Below, one piece after another: positions 1 through 7,198 of a stretch of DNA of 15,351 bases. Where the stretch lies: contig JAZQEH010000012.1 of assembly GCA_045538895.1 (NCBI GenBank), positions 1 to 15,351 on the forward strand, read 5' to 3'. The notes under the pieces are model-generated. The model made no database searches and had not been told where the DNA came from. It saw nothing but the letters and a program-made list of their open reading frames with translations. Source of the stretch: UMGS902 sp045538895. GTDB taxonomy: Bacteria > Bacillota > Clostridia > Oscillospirales > CAG-272. How positions within the stretch are numbered: the stretch's first letter is position 1; each line of letters opens with the position of its first letter. Position numbers and translations under genes: made by a program.

Positions 1-61
1 CTGCCACCGGCAGTCATTCACTACCGACCCTTCAAATCCTTGCATCAATCAAAGCAAAAAC

Positions 62-93
62 GAAAAAGAACATCCACACGGATGTTCTTTTTC
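62..93 (-). terminator. Intrinsic terminator of the tRNA-Pro gene
   Basis: A perfect inverted repeat is visible, with arms at 62-75 and 80-93 and a 4-base loop (ACAC on the plus strand). Read on the minus strand it is a hairpin with a GAACATCC core followed by a T-rich run (TTTTTC then GTTTTT). It begins five bases past the 3' CCA end of the minus-strand tRNA, as expected for a single-gene tRNA transcript. Confidence 0.85.
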
Positions 94-97
94 ATTC

Positions 98-173
98 TGG
101 TCGGAATGACAGGATTTGAACCTGCGACATCCTGCTCCCAAAGCAGGCGCGCTACCAACTGCGCTACATCCCG
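98..173 (-). tRNA. tRNA-Pro, anticodon TGG
   Basis: The reverse complement reads as a complete 76-base tRNA with an encoded 3' CCA. The 7-bp acceptor stem is CGGGATG paired with CATTCCG, with A as discriminator. The D-arm is TAGCGCAGTTGGTAGCGC, the anticodon arm is CCTGCTTTGGGAGCAGG with anticodon TGG (proline), and the T-arm contains GGTTCAAATCC. It stands alone on the minus strand, divergent from the operon that starts near 539. The 5' half of this gene recurs at 351-388, so its upstream region has been duplicated or rearranged. I see no strong consensus promoter directly upstream. TATTAT lies almost against the mature 5' end with only a weak -35 partner, so the transcription start is uncertain. 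Confidence 0.95.
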
Positions 174-350
174 ATAATAATATTAAATTTTAAACTTTAG
201 CAAAAGGGCAGGATGGTCGCTGCGACACCCTCGGCTACGCCGCCATCTTGCGGTGCCCAAAATTGCTTGCTCGCATACGCTCACGCAATTTTGACCGCTA
301 CGCCTTCTTGTGCTCGTTTTATCTGCCACTGGCAGCACTCGCACTCAAAG

Positions 351-388
351 CCCAAAGCAGGCGCGCTACCAACTGCGCTACATCCCGA
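351..388 (-). repeat. Truncated copy of the tRNA-Pro 5' half
   Basis: These 38 bases are identical to 137-174, at an offset of 214 bp and in the same orientation. They cover the tRNA 5' end, acceptor strand, D-arm, anticodon-stem 5' strand and most of the anticodon loop including TGG. The match stops in the loop. There is no variable arm, T-arm or 3' acceptor strand, so this cannot make a working tRNA. On the minus strand the sequence runs from CTGCTTTGGG straight into CTTTGAG, and the same junction is seen again at 416-432. A breakpoint in the anticodon loop fits either a partial tandem duplication or the scar of an element that recombined at the tRNA. Confidence 0.85.
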
Positions 389-415
389 TGGTAAATATCA
401 GGTTTTATGGTCGTG

Positions 416-432
416 CTCAAAGCCCAAAGCAG
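416..432 (-). repeat. Second, shorter tRNA-Pro anticodon-arm remnant
   Basis: These 17 bases are identical to 344-360 (plus strand CTCAAAGCCCAAAGCAG). They keep only the anticodon-stem strand and loop of tRNA-Pro plus the CTTTGAG junction (minus strand). Beyond 432 the similarity to the tRNA stops. With the intact gene at 98-173 and the half copy at 351-388, this makes three graded copies in the same orientation. Confidence 0.65.
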
Positions 433-538
433 ACACGTTTGAACGAACACAATTATTATAATACAAACATCATATAAAAGTCAAGTCACAAATGACTTAA
501 AAATAACAATTTCTCGTGTGAAAACTTAATGAAATCCT

Positions 539-567
539 TTGACTATTATAATAATATATGCTATAAT
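539..567 (+). promoter_or_regulatory. Sigma-70/SigA-type promoter upstream of ruvC
   Basis: TTGACT at 539-544 is a near-consensus -35 box and TATAAT at 562-567 a perfect -10 box, separated by the optimal 17 bp. Transcription would start near 574, about 37 bases before the ruvC start codon. I see no terminator on the plus strand before 10923, so this may drive the whole eleven-gene series. Confidence 0.8.
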
Positions 568-610
568 ATCATGATATGATAGGAAAATTATGCAAAGGCG
601 GTGAATTCAG

Positions 611-1108
611 GTGCGAATTCTCGGTATAGACCCCGGCTATGCGATTGTAGGTTGGGGAATAGTAGATTTTGAAAACAACCGTTTTAAACCGGTGGCTTTC
701 GGTTCTGTTCGTACCAAAGCCGGCACCGACACTGTTGACCGTCTTGAAAAAATCTATGAGGGCATAAATCAGATCATAGACAAATACAAGCCCGACCAAC
801 TTGCGATTGAGGAACTTTTCTTTAATACCAACCAGACAACGGGTATTGTTGTTGCCGAGGCAAGGGGCATCATTCTGCTTGCGGCAAAGCAACATGGGCT
901 GAACATCGGAGAATATACACCGCTTCAGGTCAAGCAAGCGGTTGTCGGATACGGACGTGCAGAAAAAGGGCAGGTTATTCAGATGGTAACCACCATGCTT
1001 GGGCTTAAGGAGCCTCCCAAACCCGACGATACTGCCGATGCACTTGCGATTGCAATGTGTCATGGGCATTGTGCATTTTCACGGATAAGCGGATATTTCA
1101 ACAAATAA
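611..1108 (+). CDS. ruvC: Crossover junction endodeoxyribonuclease RuvC
   Basis: RuvC is the dimeric, Mg-dependent nuclease that resolves Holliday junctions during recombinational repair, normally loaded by RuvAB. The 165-aa product has the usual family length. It opens with the RNase H-fold strand MRILGIDPG (Asp7), has the second acidic motif AIEELFF (Glu67/Glu68), and ends its active site with PDDTADALAIA (Asp140 and Asp143), so the four-carboxylate site looks intact. The start is a GTG, chosen because AAAGGCGGTG at 594-603 lies at correct spacing and MRILGIDPG is the normal family N-terminus. It is the first gene after the promoter at 539-567. RuvA and RuvB, often next door, are not in this window. 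The stop lies 11 bp before the following methyltransferase gene. Confidence 0.95.
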   Translation: MRILGIDPGYAIVGWGIVDFENNRFKPVAFGSVRTKAGTDTVDRLEKIYEGINQIIDKYKPDQLAIEELFFNTNQTTGIVVAEARGIILLAAKQHGLNIGEYTPLQVKQAVVGYGRAEKGQVIQMVTTMLGLKEPPKPDDTADALAIAMCHGHCAFSRISGYFNK

Positions 1109-1119
1109 CGGAGAAAAAT

Positions 1120-1983
1120 ATGTGGATTAGTAACGAGTGGAAGGATTATGAACTTATAGATGCAACCGACGGAGAACGTCTTGAACGTTGGGGGGATTAC
1201 ACCTTGATACGTCCCGATCCGCAGGTTATCTGGAAAGGTGCGGCAGCTTCCAAGGGCTGGAAGAATGCAGATGCTTCATACAAGCGTTCACGCAGCGGCG
1301 GCGGTGCATGGAAGGACAGCCGCGTTCCCGAAACATGGACAATCGGATATAAAAATTTGAAATTTCTCATAAAGCCCATGGGCTTTAAACATACCGGACT
1401 TTTCCCCGAACAGGCTACAAACTGGGACTGGTTTTCCGGACTCATTAAAAATGCAGGCAGACCTATTAAGGTGCTGAATCTTTTTGCATACACGGGCGGC
1501 GCTACCATTGCCGCTGCTGCGGCAGGTGCATCTGTTTGCCACGTGGATGCCGCAAAGGGAATGGTGCAGCAGGCGAAGGAAAACGCTCGTCTTTCGGGAC
1601 TTGAAAATGCCCCTATCCGCTACATCGTTGACGATTGCAAAAAATTTGTTGAGCGTGAGATCCGCCGTGGAAACAAATATGACGGAATCATAATGGACCC
1701 TCCATCCTACGGCAGAGGCCCTACGGGTGAGGTATGGAAGATAGAGGACAGCATTGATGAGTTTATTAAACTAACCGAGCAAGTGCTTTCGGACGAACCT
1801 TTGTTCTTCCTCATCAATTCCTACACTACAGGTCTTTCACCGCTTTCGATGAAATACATCGCTGATATCCGCATAAAGCCCAAGCGTGGTGGACACAGCG
1901 AGGCAATGGAGATCGCACTCCCCGTAAAATCGAGCGGAGCGATGCTGCCTTGCGGTGCAAGTGTGCGTTATGAATTCGATTAA
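1120..1983 (+). CDS. Class I SAM-dependent methyltransferase (RlmI/RlmK-like)
   Basis: A 287-aa protein with a Rossmann-fold methyltransferase core. SAM-binding motif I is LNLFAYTGG (residues 119-127), the acidic end of the second strand is in HVDAAKG (141-147), there is a DD pair at 171-172, and the catalytic loop is MDPPSYGRG (192-200). The DPP(S)Y loop and the overall order resemble the COG1092 group, which includes the 23S rRNA methyltransferases RlmI and RlmK. The target base cannot be read from the sequence, and no N-terminal PUA domain is evident. I start at ATG 1120, which follows GGAGA and avoids overlap with ruvC. The in-frame ATG at 1057 would bury the N-terminus in the ruvC frame. 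It sits 11 bp after ruvC and 13 bp before ecfA1, so it is co-transcribed with them. An rRNA substrate is inference. Confidence 0.8.
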   Translation: MWISNEWKDYELIDATDGERLERWGDYTLIRPDPQVIWKGAAASKGWKNADASYKRSRSGGGAWKDSRVPETWTIGYKNLKFLIKPMGFKHTGLFPEQATNWDWFSGLIKNAGRPIKVLNLFAYTGGATIAAAAAGASVCHVDAAKGMVQQAKENARLSGLENAPIRYIVDDCKKFVEREIRRGNKYDGIIMDPPSYGRGPTGEVWKIEDSIDEFIKLTEQVLSDEPLFFLINSYTTGLSPLSMKYIADIRIKPKRGGHSEAMEIALPVKSSGAMLPCGASVRYEFD

Positions 1984-1996
1984 AAAGGAAAAAACT

Positions 1997-2869
1997 ATGG
2001 CAGAACCTTTTATTATTGCTGAAAATTTATCTTTCACATATACAGATGATGACGGAGACCGTACCGAGGCGCTAAGGGGCGTTTCGTTTACGGTAAACCG
2101 TGGCGAGTACGTTGCGGTGCTTGGGCATAACGGCTCAGGCAAGTCAACGCTTGCAAAGCTTTTGAACGTTATCCTTACTCCGAGTGGAGGAAAACTCACG
2201 GTTGGAGGACATAGAGTTCATTCCGCTATGAGCGATGACGAAGTGTTTGCAGTCCGCCGTGACGTTGGCATGGTGTTCCAGAATCCCGATAATCAGCTTG
2301 TTGCAACGATTGTCGAGGAGGACGTCGCATTCGGTCCTGAGAATCTCGGTATTCCGCGTGAGGAAATCCGCATGCGTGTTGACGATGCTTTGAAAACCGT
2401 TGGAATGTATGAATACCGTAACAGCCAGCCGCACCGTCTTTCGGGCGGACAAAAGCAGCGTGTAGCCATTGCAGGTATAATTGCGATGATGCCGAAATGT
2501 ATTGTTTTTGATGAATCAACTGCGATGCTTGACCCCCGCGGACGTGCAGAGGTAATGCAGACTATACGCCGATTGAATGATGATTTCGGCATTACGGTGT
2601 TGCACATTACGCATTATATGGATGAGGCTGTGATGGCTGACAGAATCATAGTTGTAAACGACGGTGAGATCTATCGTGACGGTACACCCAAAGAGGTGTT
2701 TTCGGACGTTGCGGCGCTGCGCAGGGTAGGGCTTGACGTACCGCAGGGCAGAGAGCTTTTGCATGAACTTTCGGAGGAAGGCATTACGTTTTCCGATACT
2801 CCGATAGACATTGAAAGCTGCGCAAAACTTATTCTTGAAAAGTATAATTCACAAAAGGACAAAAAATGA
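1997..2869 (+). CDS. ecfA1: Energy-coupling factor transporter ATPase EcfA1
   Basis: This is one of two ABC ATPases that power ECF importers for vitamins and transition metals. The 290-aa product carries Walker A GHNGSGKST (43-51), the Q-loop glutamine at 95 (VFQNPDNQ), signature LSGGQ (148-152), Walker B CIVFDE (168-173) followed by STAMLDP, and the switch histidine in LHITH (206). The DESTAMLDP sequence after Walker B is characteristic of EcfA1 rather than EcfA2. The start is ATG 1997, preceded by AAAAAGGAA; an in-frame GTG at 1955 would overlap the methyltransferase and has no ribosome binding site. It ends in an ATGA overlap with ecfA2, indicating translational coupling and a fixed 1:1 pairing. 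The C-terminal extension is typical of the family. Confidence 0.92.
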   Translation: MAEPFIIAENLSFTYTDDDGDRTEALRGVSFTVNRGEYVAVLGHNGSGKSTLAKLLNVILTPSGGKLTVGGHRVHSAMSDDEVFAVRRDVGMVFQNPDNQLVATIVEEDVAFGPENLGIPREEIRMRVDDALKTVGMYEYRNSQPHRLSGGQKQRVAIAGIIAMMPKCIVFDESTAMLDPRGRAEVMQTIRRLNDDFGITVLHITHYMDEAVMADRIIVVNDGEIYRDGTPKEVFSDVAALRRVGLDVPQGRELLHELSEEGITFSDTPIDIESCAKLILEKYNSQKDKK

Positions 2870-3726
2870 CTGTACTTGAACTTTTGGATGTGTGCTACAC
2901 ATATGACAAGGGTACGCCCATGGCACATGAAGCACTCTCGGGTATCAATTTAAAAATTGAAAAAGGCATAATGACAGGCATAATCGGGCATACCGGTTGC
3001 GGCAAATCCACAATGCTCCGCATGTTCAATGGACTCTTGAAGCCGGATAGCGGAAAAATTCTGCTTAACGGCGAGGACATATGGGAGAATCCCAAAGATA
3101 TAACAAAAGTCCGTTTCCATGTAGGGCTTGTAATGCAGTACCCCGAGTATCAGCTTTTTGACGAAACCGTGCGTGCTGATATTGCGTACGGCCCAAAAAA
3201 CATGGGGCTTGATGATGCTGAGGTAAACAGACGTGTTCTTGAGGCTGCGGCATTTACCGGTGTCACCGAGGAAATGCTTGATAAATCTCCGTTTGAACTG
3301 TCCGGCGGACAAAAACGCCGTGTAGCAATAGCAGGTATTATGGCGATGAAGCCTGAGGTGCTTGTACTCGATGAACCGGCGGCAGGTCTTGACCCTAAAG
3401 GTCGTGAGGACATTTTCCTTGGACTTGAACGCTATTGCCGTGAAAGCGGTGCATCGGTTATCATTGTCAGCCACAGCATGGAGGACATGGCACGCTATTG
3501 TGAGCGGCTTGTTGTTATGAATGACGGCAGAATCTATGCAGAGGGTACGCAGAAAGAGGTTTTCAGCGATTCGGAAAGACTCATGCAAATTGGTCTTGGA
3601 GTGCCTGAGGTAACAAAGCTTATTGCAATTCTGCGTGATGGCGGAATGATATTACCGAGTGATATTTATACTGTTGATGCGGCAAAGGAAGCACTTGCTT
3701 CACTTTTTGGAGGTGAGTGCAAATGA
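2866..3726 (+). CDS. ecfA2: Energy-coupling factor transporter ATPase EcfA2
   Basis: This second ABC ATPase pairs with EcfA1 to form the ATP-hydrolysing dimer on the cytoplasmic face of the ECF complex. The 286-aa protein has Walker A GHTGCGKST (41-49), Q-loop Gln91 in VMQYPEYQLF, LSGGQ (145-149), Walker B VLVLDE (165-170) with PAAGLDPKGR, and the switch histidine in VSHS (203). MQYPEYQLF and DEPAAGLDP are typical of EcfA2. The start codon overlaps the ecfA1 stop as ATGA, with AAAAGGA at 2852-2858 as ribosome binding site. The gene likewise ends in an ATGA overlap with ecfT. All catalytic elements look intact. Confidence 0.92.
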   Translation: MTVLELLDVCYTYDKGTPMAHEALSGINLKIEKGIMTGIIGHTGCGKSTMLRMFNGLLKPDSGKILLNGEDIWENPKDITKVRFHVGLVMQYPEYQLFDETVRADIAYGPKNMGLDDAEVNRRVLEAAAFTGVTEEMLDKSPFELSGGQKRRVAIAGIMAMKPEVLVLDEPAAGLDPKGREDIFLGLERYCRESGASVIIVSHSMEDMARYCERLVVMNDGRIYAEGTQKEVFSDSERLMQIGLGVPEVTKLIAILRDGGMILPSDIYTVDAAKEALASLFGGECK

Positions 3727-4544
3727 TTAAAGATATAACACTTGGTCAGTATTTTGGCGGCAACTCAATTTTACACCGTGCTGACCCACGTGCAAAGCTG
3801 ATATTTGCATTTGCATATATTATCATGCTCTTTTTTGCAAAGAGTGCGGCAAGCTTTGCGTTTGTACTTCTGTTTACCGTCGGTTTGATTTTGGTTAGTA
3901 CGGTACCGATAAAGGTAGTGCTTCGCTCAATAAAACCGCTTGTATTTATAATTGCATTTACTGCCATTTTAAATATTTTCTGGACAAAAGGCGAAACGCT
4001 TATTTTTGAATGGAAATTCATTAAGATTTATTTTGAGGGCGTGATTTTTGCGCTGTTTATGGCTGTCCGTATAATTCTTTTGGTAGTTGGCATGAGCGTT
4101 GTTCTCACCTATACCACTACTCCGATAGCACTTACGGATGCTATTGAATCGCTTTTGAATCCGCTTAAGAAAATCAAGGTTCCCGTGCATGATTTTGCTA
4201 TGATGATGACTATTGCAATGCGTTTTATTCCCACTCTTATTGAAGAAACCGATAAAATCATGGATGCTCAAAAAGCACGCGGTGCAGACTTTGAAAGCGG
4301 CGGACTTGTTAAAAAGGCAAAGGCGCTTATACCGATTCTCATACCTCTTTTCGTATCGGCGTTCAAACGTGCAGATGACCTTGCAATAGCAATGGAATGC
4401 CGCTCGTACCGTGGGGGAGAGGGCAGAACCAAGTTGAAACAGCTTAAATACAGTCCGATAGACCTTGTATTGCTGGTGCTTCTTGTGATTTTTATTGCGG
4501 GAATCTTTTTGTGTAATATATTTTTACCGTATATTTCGATTTAA
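3723..4544 (+). CDS. ecfT: Energy-coupling factor transmembrane protein EcfT
   Basis: EcfT is the membrane scaffold that couples the two ATPases to interchangeable substrate-binding S components. The 273-aa product shows hydrophobic segments around residues 26-60, 70-86, 105-130, 203-214 and 246-270. Between them are the two cytoplasmic coupling helices with the family's arginine motifs: AQKARGADFESGG (ARG at 185-187) and AMECRSYRGGEG (226-228, a variant of the usual A-R-G). The start is ATG 3723, in ATGA overlap with ecfA2, because GGAGGTGA at 3709-3716 is correctly spaced to it; the GTG at 3717 is too close. No S-component gene is present, so this looks like a shared (group II) ECF module serving substrate binders encoded elsewhere. 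Confidence 0.9.
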   Translation: MIKDITLGQYFGGNSILHRADPRAKLIFAFAYIIMLFFAKSAASFAFVLLFTVGLILVSTVPIKVVLRSIKPLVFIIAFTAILNIFWTKGETLIFEWKFIKIYFEGVIFALFMAVRIILLVVGMSVVLTYTTTPIALTDAIESLLNPLKKIKVPVHDFAMMMTIAMRFIPTLIEETDKIMDAQKARGADFESGGLVKKAKALIPILIPLFVSAFKRADDLAIAMECRSYRGGEGRTKLKQLKYSPIDLVLLVLLVIFIAGIFLCNIFLPYISI

Positions 4545-4553
4545 GGAGAGGGC

Positions 4554-5303
4554 ATGAAGATACTGCTTACAGTAAAATATCTTGGAACGGCATTTTGCGG
4601 TTGGCAGTATCAGCCAAACGTGCGTACGGTTCAGGGCACGCTCACCGAAGCGGCTGAAAAACTGTTTGGTGTGCGTTGCAATATAACAGGCTGTAGCCGA
4701 ACCGATAGCGGTGTACATGCAAACGGCTTTGCGGCAACGGTTGAACTTCCCGATGATGCAAACAAAATACCGCTTGACCGCATACCTACGGCATTTTCAA
4801 AGATTTTGCCATGCGATCTTTCTGTAATATCAGCAAAAGAAGCGGACGATGCTTTTCATCCCCGTTACGATGTAAAATACAAAGAATATATATATAAAAT
4901 ATATGTATCAAACGTGTATGATCCGTTTCTTTACGGTAGAGTATGGCATTATGACAGGCGGCTATGCGATGATGCCGCAGAGAGAATGAACGAGTGCGCA
5001 AATGTACTTGTTGGTAAACACGATTTTGCTTCGTTCATGGCATCCGGCTCAAAAATCGAAGATACTGTGCGTGACGTAAAGTACTGTGACGTAACACGTG
5101 ACGGCGATATGATTACTATAAGAATAGCGGCAGACGGTTTTCTTTATAACATGGTGCGTATTATTACAGGCACATTGATTCTTGCGGGCGCAGGCAAACT
5201 TGATAAAGCCGGGTTTGAAATAATAATTGGCGCAAAAGACCGCAGTGCCGCAGGTCTTACGGCTCCCCCAGAGGGGCTTTACCTTAACAAAGTAGTATAT
5301 TGA
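4554..5303 (+). CDS. truA: tRNA pseudouridine(38-40) synthase TruA
   Basis: TruA isomerises uridines 38, 39 and 40 in the anticodon arm of many tRNAs. The 249-aa protein is full length for the family. It begins KILLTVKYLGTAFCGWQYQP, carries the catalytic aspartate in CSRTDSGVHA (Asp51), and has the C-terminal motif FLYNMVRIITGTL that shapes the active site. The start ATG follows AAGGAGAGG at 4543-4551. It lies 9 bp after ecfT and 13 bp before the next gene. An ecfA1-ecfA2-ecfT-truA order is common in Firmicutes, which supports both calls. Confidence 0.94.
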   Translation: MKILLTVKYLGTAFCGWQYQPNVRTVQGTLTEAAEKLFGVRCNITGCSRTDSGVHANGFAATVELPDDANKIPLDRIPTAFSKILPCDLSVISAKEADDAFHPRYDVKYKEYIYKIYVSNVYDPFLYGRVWHYDRRLCDDAAERMNECANVLVGKHDFASFMASGSKIEDTVRDVKYCDVTRDGDMITIRIAADGFLYNMVRIITGTLILAGAGKLDKAGFEIIIGAKDRSAAGLTAPPEGLYLNKVVY

Positions 5304-5316
5304 AAGGAGTGAAGAT

Positions 5317-6492
5317 ATGCAGAAAGCACCTCGTCTTCCCGAGGGAGAACAGACTTCTGAAATCAACGAATATTATCTGAGGATAAGCAAAAAGCTTCGC
5401 AACACAAAATATCTTATGCTCCTTCTGATGGTAGCGGCGCTTGTTTTTACACTGTGGGCATACAGAACAAGGCTCACTTATGATAATTTCAGGTATCTGC
5501 TGCGTGATATTGACGAAGCAGGGCATACGTCGCTTACCACCGATGCAGTTTACTACAAAGCAAGCGACACAAATACATTCCTCGGTTTCAGAGGCGACCT
5601 TGCGATAGGCTCTTCAGAAGGTATTGCGTTTCACCGTGCTCTCGGCAGTCGCTCTTTTACCGATAATGTGTTTTTTAAATCGCCGATACTCAGCGGCTCT
5701 GAAAAATATATGCTTGCTTATGATGCGGGCGGCAAGAACTTTTATGTCTACAACTCTATAAGCCGTGTTTACAGTGAAACTCTGCCGCATGCGATTATAG
5801 ATGCTGCTGCGGCTGACAACGGTAGCTTTGCGGTGCTGACAAAGAGTGACGTTGGCGACTCTGTTGTGCGTATATATAATAATGACTTTGCTCTTGTGGG
5901 TGAGGTTACGCGTGCAGGATATGCATATTCGATTGGCTTTTTGACAAATGATTTGCTTTATATTTGCGAATGTGATTTGAATAATGCTTCTCTTTGTACG
6001 GATATTTCATTTTATACACTTGGTGCTTCGGACGTATCCAAGACTGAAAGACTTCAGGGACTGGCACTTGATGTTGAGGCACTTGGCGACAAAACAGCGG
6101 TTATTTTTGATAAAGGAATTGCGTTTCTCTGCGAAAATTCTTCAAATAATAATTATTATTCTTTTGGAACGGCTAACATACTTTACGGGGATATTAGTAA
6201 CGGTATGGCGGCGGTTTTGCTTGATGCCAACGAGGTTGGCGTAGGCGACTCGGTTTTTGTATGTATGGCTGACGGCAGCACGTTTGAAACCATAGTAGAA
6301 ACGGGAGCGAGAGCTACCGTTATCTGTGGGGAAACGGTATGTGTGCTATATGACGGCTATCTGCTTGTCTGCAAGGACGGTGAAAATAAAAAAATCGAGA
6401 TTGCCGAGGGGGCAAAAACCATGCTTGCACGTGATAAAAACTCTGTAATCGTATGTTATAATGACTATGCTAAAGTTTATGAGGTGAAATGA
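5317..6492 (+). CDS. Membrane-anchored DUF5711-like protein
   Basis: A 391-aa protein of unknown function. A short charged cytoplasmic stretch (1-30) is followed by one hydrophobic helix, YLMLLLMVAALVFTLWAY (32-49), and then by about 340 residues predicted to lie outside the membrane. The outer part is rich in short beta-type stretches and in repeating patterns such as NKDFALV-like and KNFYVYNSISR-like turns, consistent with a WD40/PQQ-type beta-propeller. The layout and N-terminal YRTRLTYDNFRYLLRDID match my memory of the DUF5711 family of Clostridia, but I could not search it. ATG 5317 follows AAAGGAGTGA. It sits between truA and the cvpA-like gene, with its stop overlapping the next start. 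A role at the cell envelope is inference from topology only. Confidence 0.7.
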   Translation: MQKAPRLPEGEQTSEINEYYLRISKKLRNTKYLMLLLMVAALVFTLWAYRTRLTYDNFRYLLRDIDEAGHTSLTTDAVYYKASDTNTFLGFRGDLAIGSSEGIAFHRALGSRSFTDNVFFKSPILSGSEKYMLAYDAGGKNFYVYNSISRVYSETLPHAIIDAAAADNGSFAVLTKSDVGDSVVRIYNNDFALVGEVTRAGYAYSIGFLTNDLLYICECDLNNASLCTDISFYTLGASDVSKTERLQGLALDVEALGDKTAVIFDKGIAFLCENSSNNNYYSFGTANILYGDISNGMAAVLLDANEVGVGDSVFVCMADGSTFETIVETGARATVICGETVCVLYDGYLLVCKDGENKKIEIAEGAKTMLARDKNSVIVCYNDYAKVYEVK

Positions 6493-7172
6493 TGTTTATA
6501 GCTATTGATTTAATAATTGTGGTAATTATGGCGGCGGTGATATTCAAAGCTGTTAAAAAAGGTTTTGTTTCTTCACTTTTCGGACTCCTTACGGCGGCGG
6601 TATCGCTTATAGTGGCGATTATGTTTTACAAAGAACTCGGCATATACATAAATGACACGTATTTGCTTAAGGCAATCGAGCCCCATATCGTAGAATTTGT
6701 TGAAGATACCGTTATAGATCAGGGCGGCGCTCTGGGAGCAGAGGCTTTTCTTTCACAGCTTCCCGATGAACTCCGTGCGCTTATGGATATGTTCGGCATC
6801 GAGATAACCAACCTGTTTGACGGACTTGGAGAAATGCCTGCACAGATTGCTAAAACTCTCGCATCCGAGATTTCGCTTGCGCTTTCAAATGTAATAGCGT
6901 TTGGTTTAGTATTCCTCGTTGCATTCCTTGCACTTTCGGTGCTTTGCTATGTGCTTGATGCCCTTGCAAAACTTCCTGTGCTGAATGGAATCAATAAGTT
7001 TTTCGGTCTGCTTCTCGGCGTTGTCGAGGCGGCTGTGCTCGGCATGGTTATTGCGAAGCTTGCAGGTGCCGTATGCAGCGTTCATGCGACTTTGAGCGGA
7101 GATACTGCTTTTGTTAATGTGATTGACAAGACAATAGTTGCAAAATTCTTGCTTTCTTTTTGTCCTTGGTAA
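6492..7172 (+). CDS. CvpA family membrane protein
   Basis: A 226-aa membrane protein. Hydrophobic segments lie near residues 3-20, 26-46, 133-158 and 171-196, with a longer soluble loop (about 50-125) between the second and third. The pattern LDALAKLPVLNGINKFFGLLLGVVEA matches the conserved C-terminal half of the CvpA/colicin V production family, whose biochemical role is poorly defined. Two adjacent ATGs exist at 6489 and 6492. I prefer 6492 because GAGGTG at 6481-6486 would be only two bases from 6489. The gene overlaps the DUF5711-like stop and precedes pgsA by 26 bp, which places it among envelope functions. Confidence 0.75.
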   Translation: MFIAIDLIIVVIMAAVIFKAVKKGFVSSLFGLLTAAVSLIVAIMFYKELGIYINDTYLLKAIEPHIVEFVEDTVIDQGGALGAEAFLSQLPDELRALMDMFGIEITNLFDGLGEMPAQIAKTLASEISLALSNVIAFGLVFLVAFLALSVLCYVLDALAKLPVLNGINKFFGLLLGVVEAAVLGMVIAKLAGAVCSVHATLSGDTAFVNVIDKTIVAKFLLSFCPW

Positions 7173-7198
7173 ATAAAATTTTTTGATGGAGAACGGTC

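Larger units (their letters stand above)
175..538. other. Gene-free, repeat-bearing intergenic region
   Basis: I see no credible gene here. The 82-codon open frame at 213-461 runs through tRNA-derived sequence and repeats and has no ribosome binding site. The region holds a hairpin with 9-bp perfect arms, CAAAATTGC at 258-266 and GCAATTTTG at 285-293, whose loop contains the near-repeats GCTCGC and CGCTCA. It also holds a short palindrome CTGCC-ACT-GGCAG at 323-335 that recurs as CTGCC-ACC-GGCAG at 1-13, the repeated phrase CGGCTACGCC/CCGCTACGCC near 232 and 295, and the tRNA-Pro remnants at 351-388 and 416-432. From about 440 on, the sequence turns AT-rich and leads into the ruvC promoter. 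Confidence 0.6.

Noticed and set aside
344..432. Short repeats spaced 72 bp apart considered as the start of a CRISPR array
   Set aside because: There are only two 17-bp copies, and both are explained as tRNA-Pro anticodon-arm fragments. No further units or cas genes are present.
213..461. 82-codon open frame in the tRNA-ruvC intergenic region
   Set aside because: It runs through hairpin repeats and tRNA-derived sequence, has no Shine-Dalgarno site, and its product shows no recognisable feature.
569..1069. 166-codon minus-strand frame opposite ruvC
   Set aside because: It is fully antisense to ruvC, whose active-site motifs are intact, and there is no promoter or ribosome binding site for the minus frame.
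1057..1119. Earlier in-frame ATG for the methyltransferase
   Set aside because: It would overlap ruvC by 52 bases and has no ribosome binding site, whereas ATG 1120 follows GGAGA and gives a family-like N-terminus.
1955..1996. Earlier in-frame GTG for ecfA1
   Set aside because: It overlaps the end of the methyltransferase gene and lacks a ribosome binding site; ATG 1997 has one.
2950..3588. 212-codon minus-strand frame opposite ecfA2
   Set aside because: It is antisense to a gene with all ABC ATPase motifs and has no translation signals.
3717..3722. GTG start for ecfT
   Set aside because: It touches the Shine-Dalgarno sequence at 3709-3716, leaving no usable spacing; ATG 3723 is correctly spaced and forms an ATGA overlap.
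4877..4915. AT-rich near-palindrome inside truA
   Set aside because: It falls within conserved coding sequence (KYKEYIYKIYV) and is explained by Lys/Tyr/Ile codons; there is no T tract or other sign of a regulatory role.
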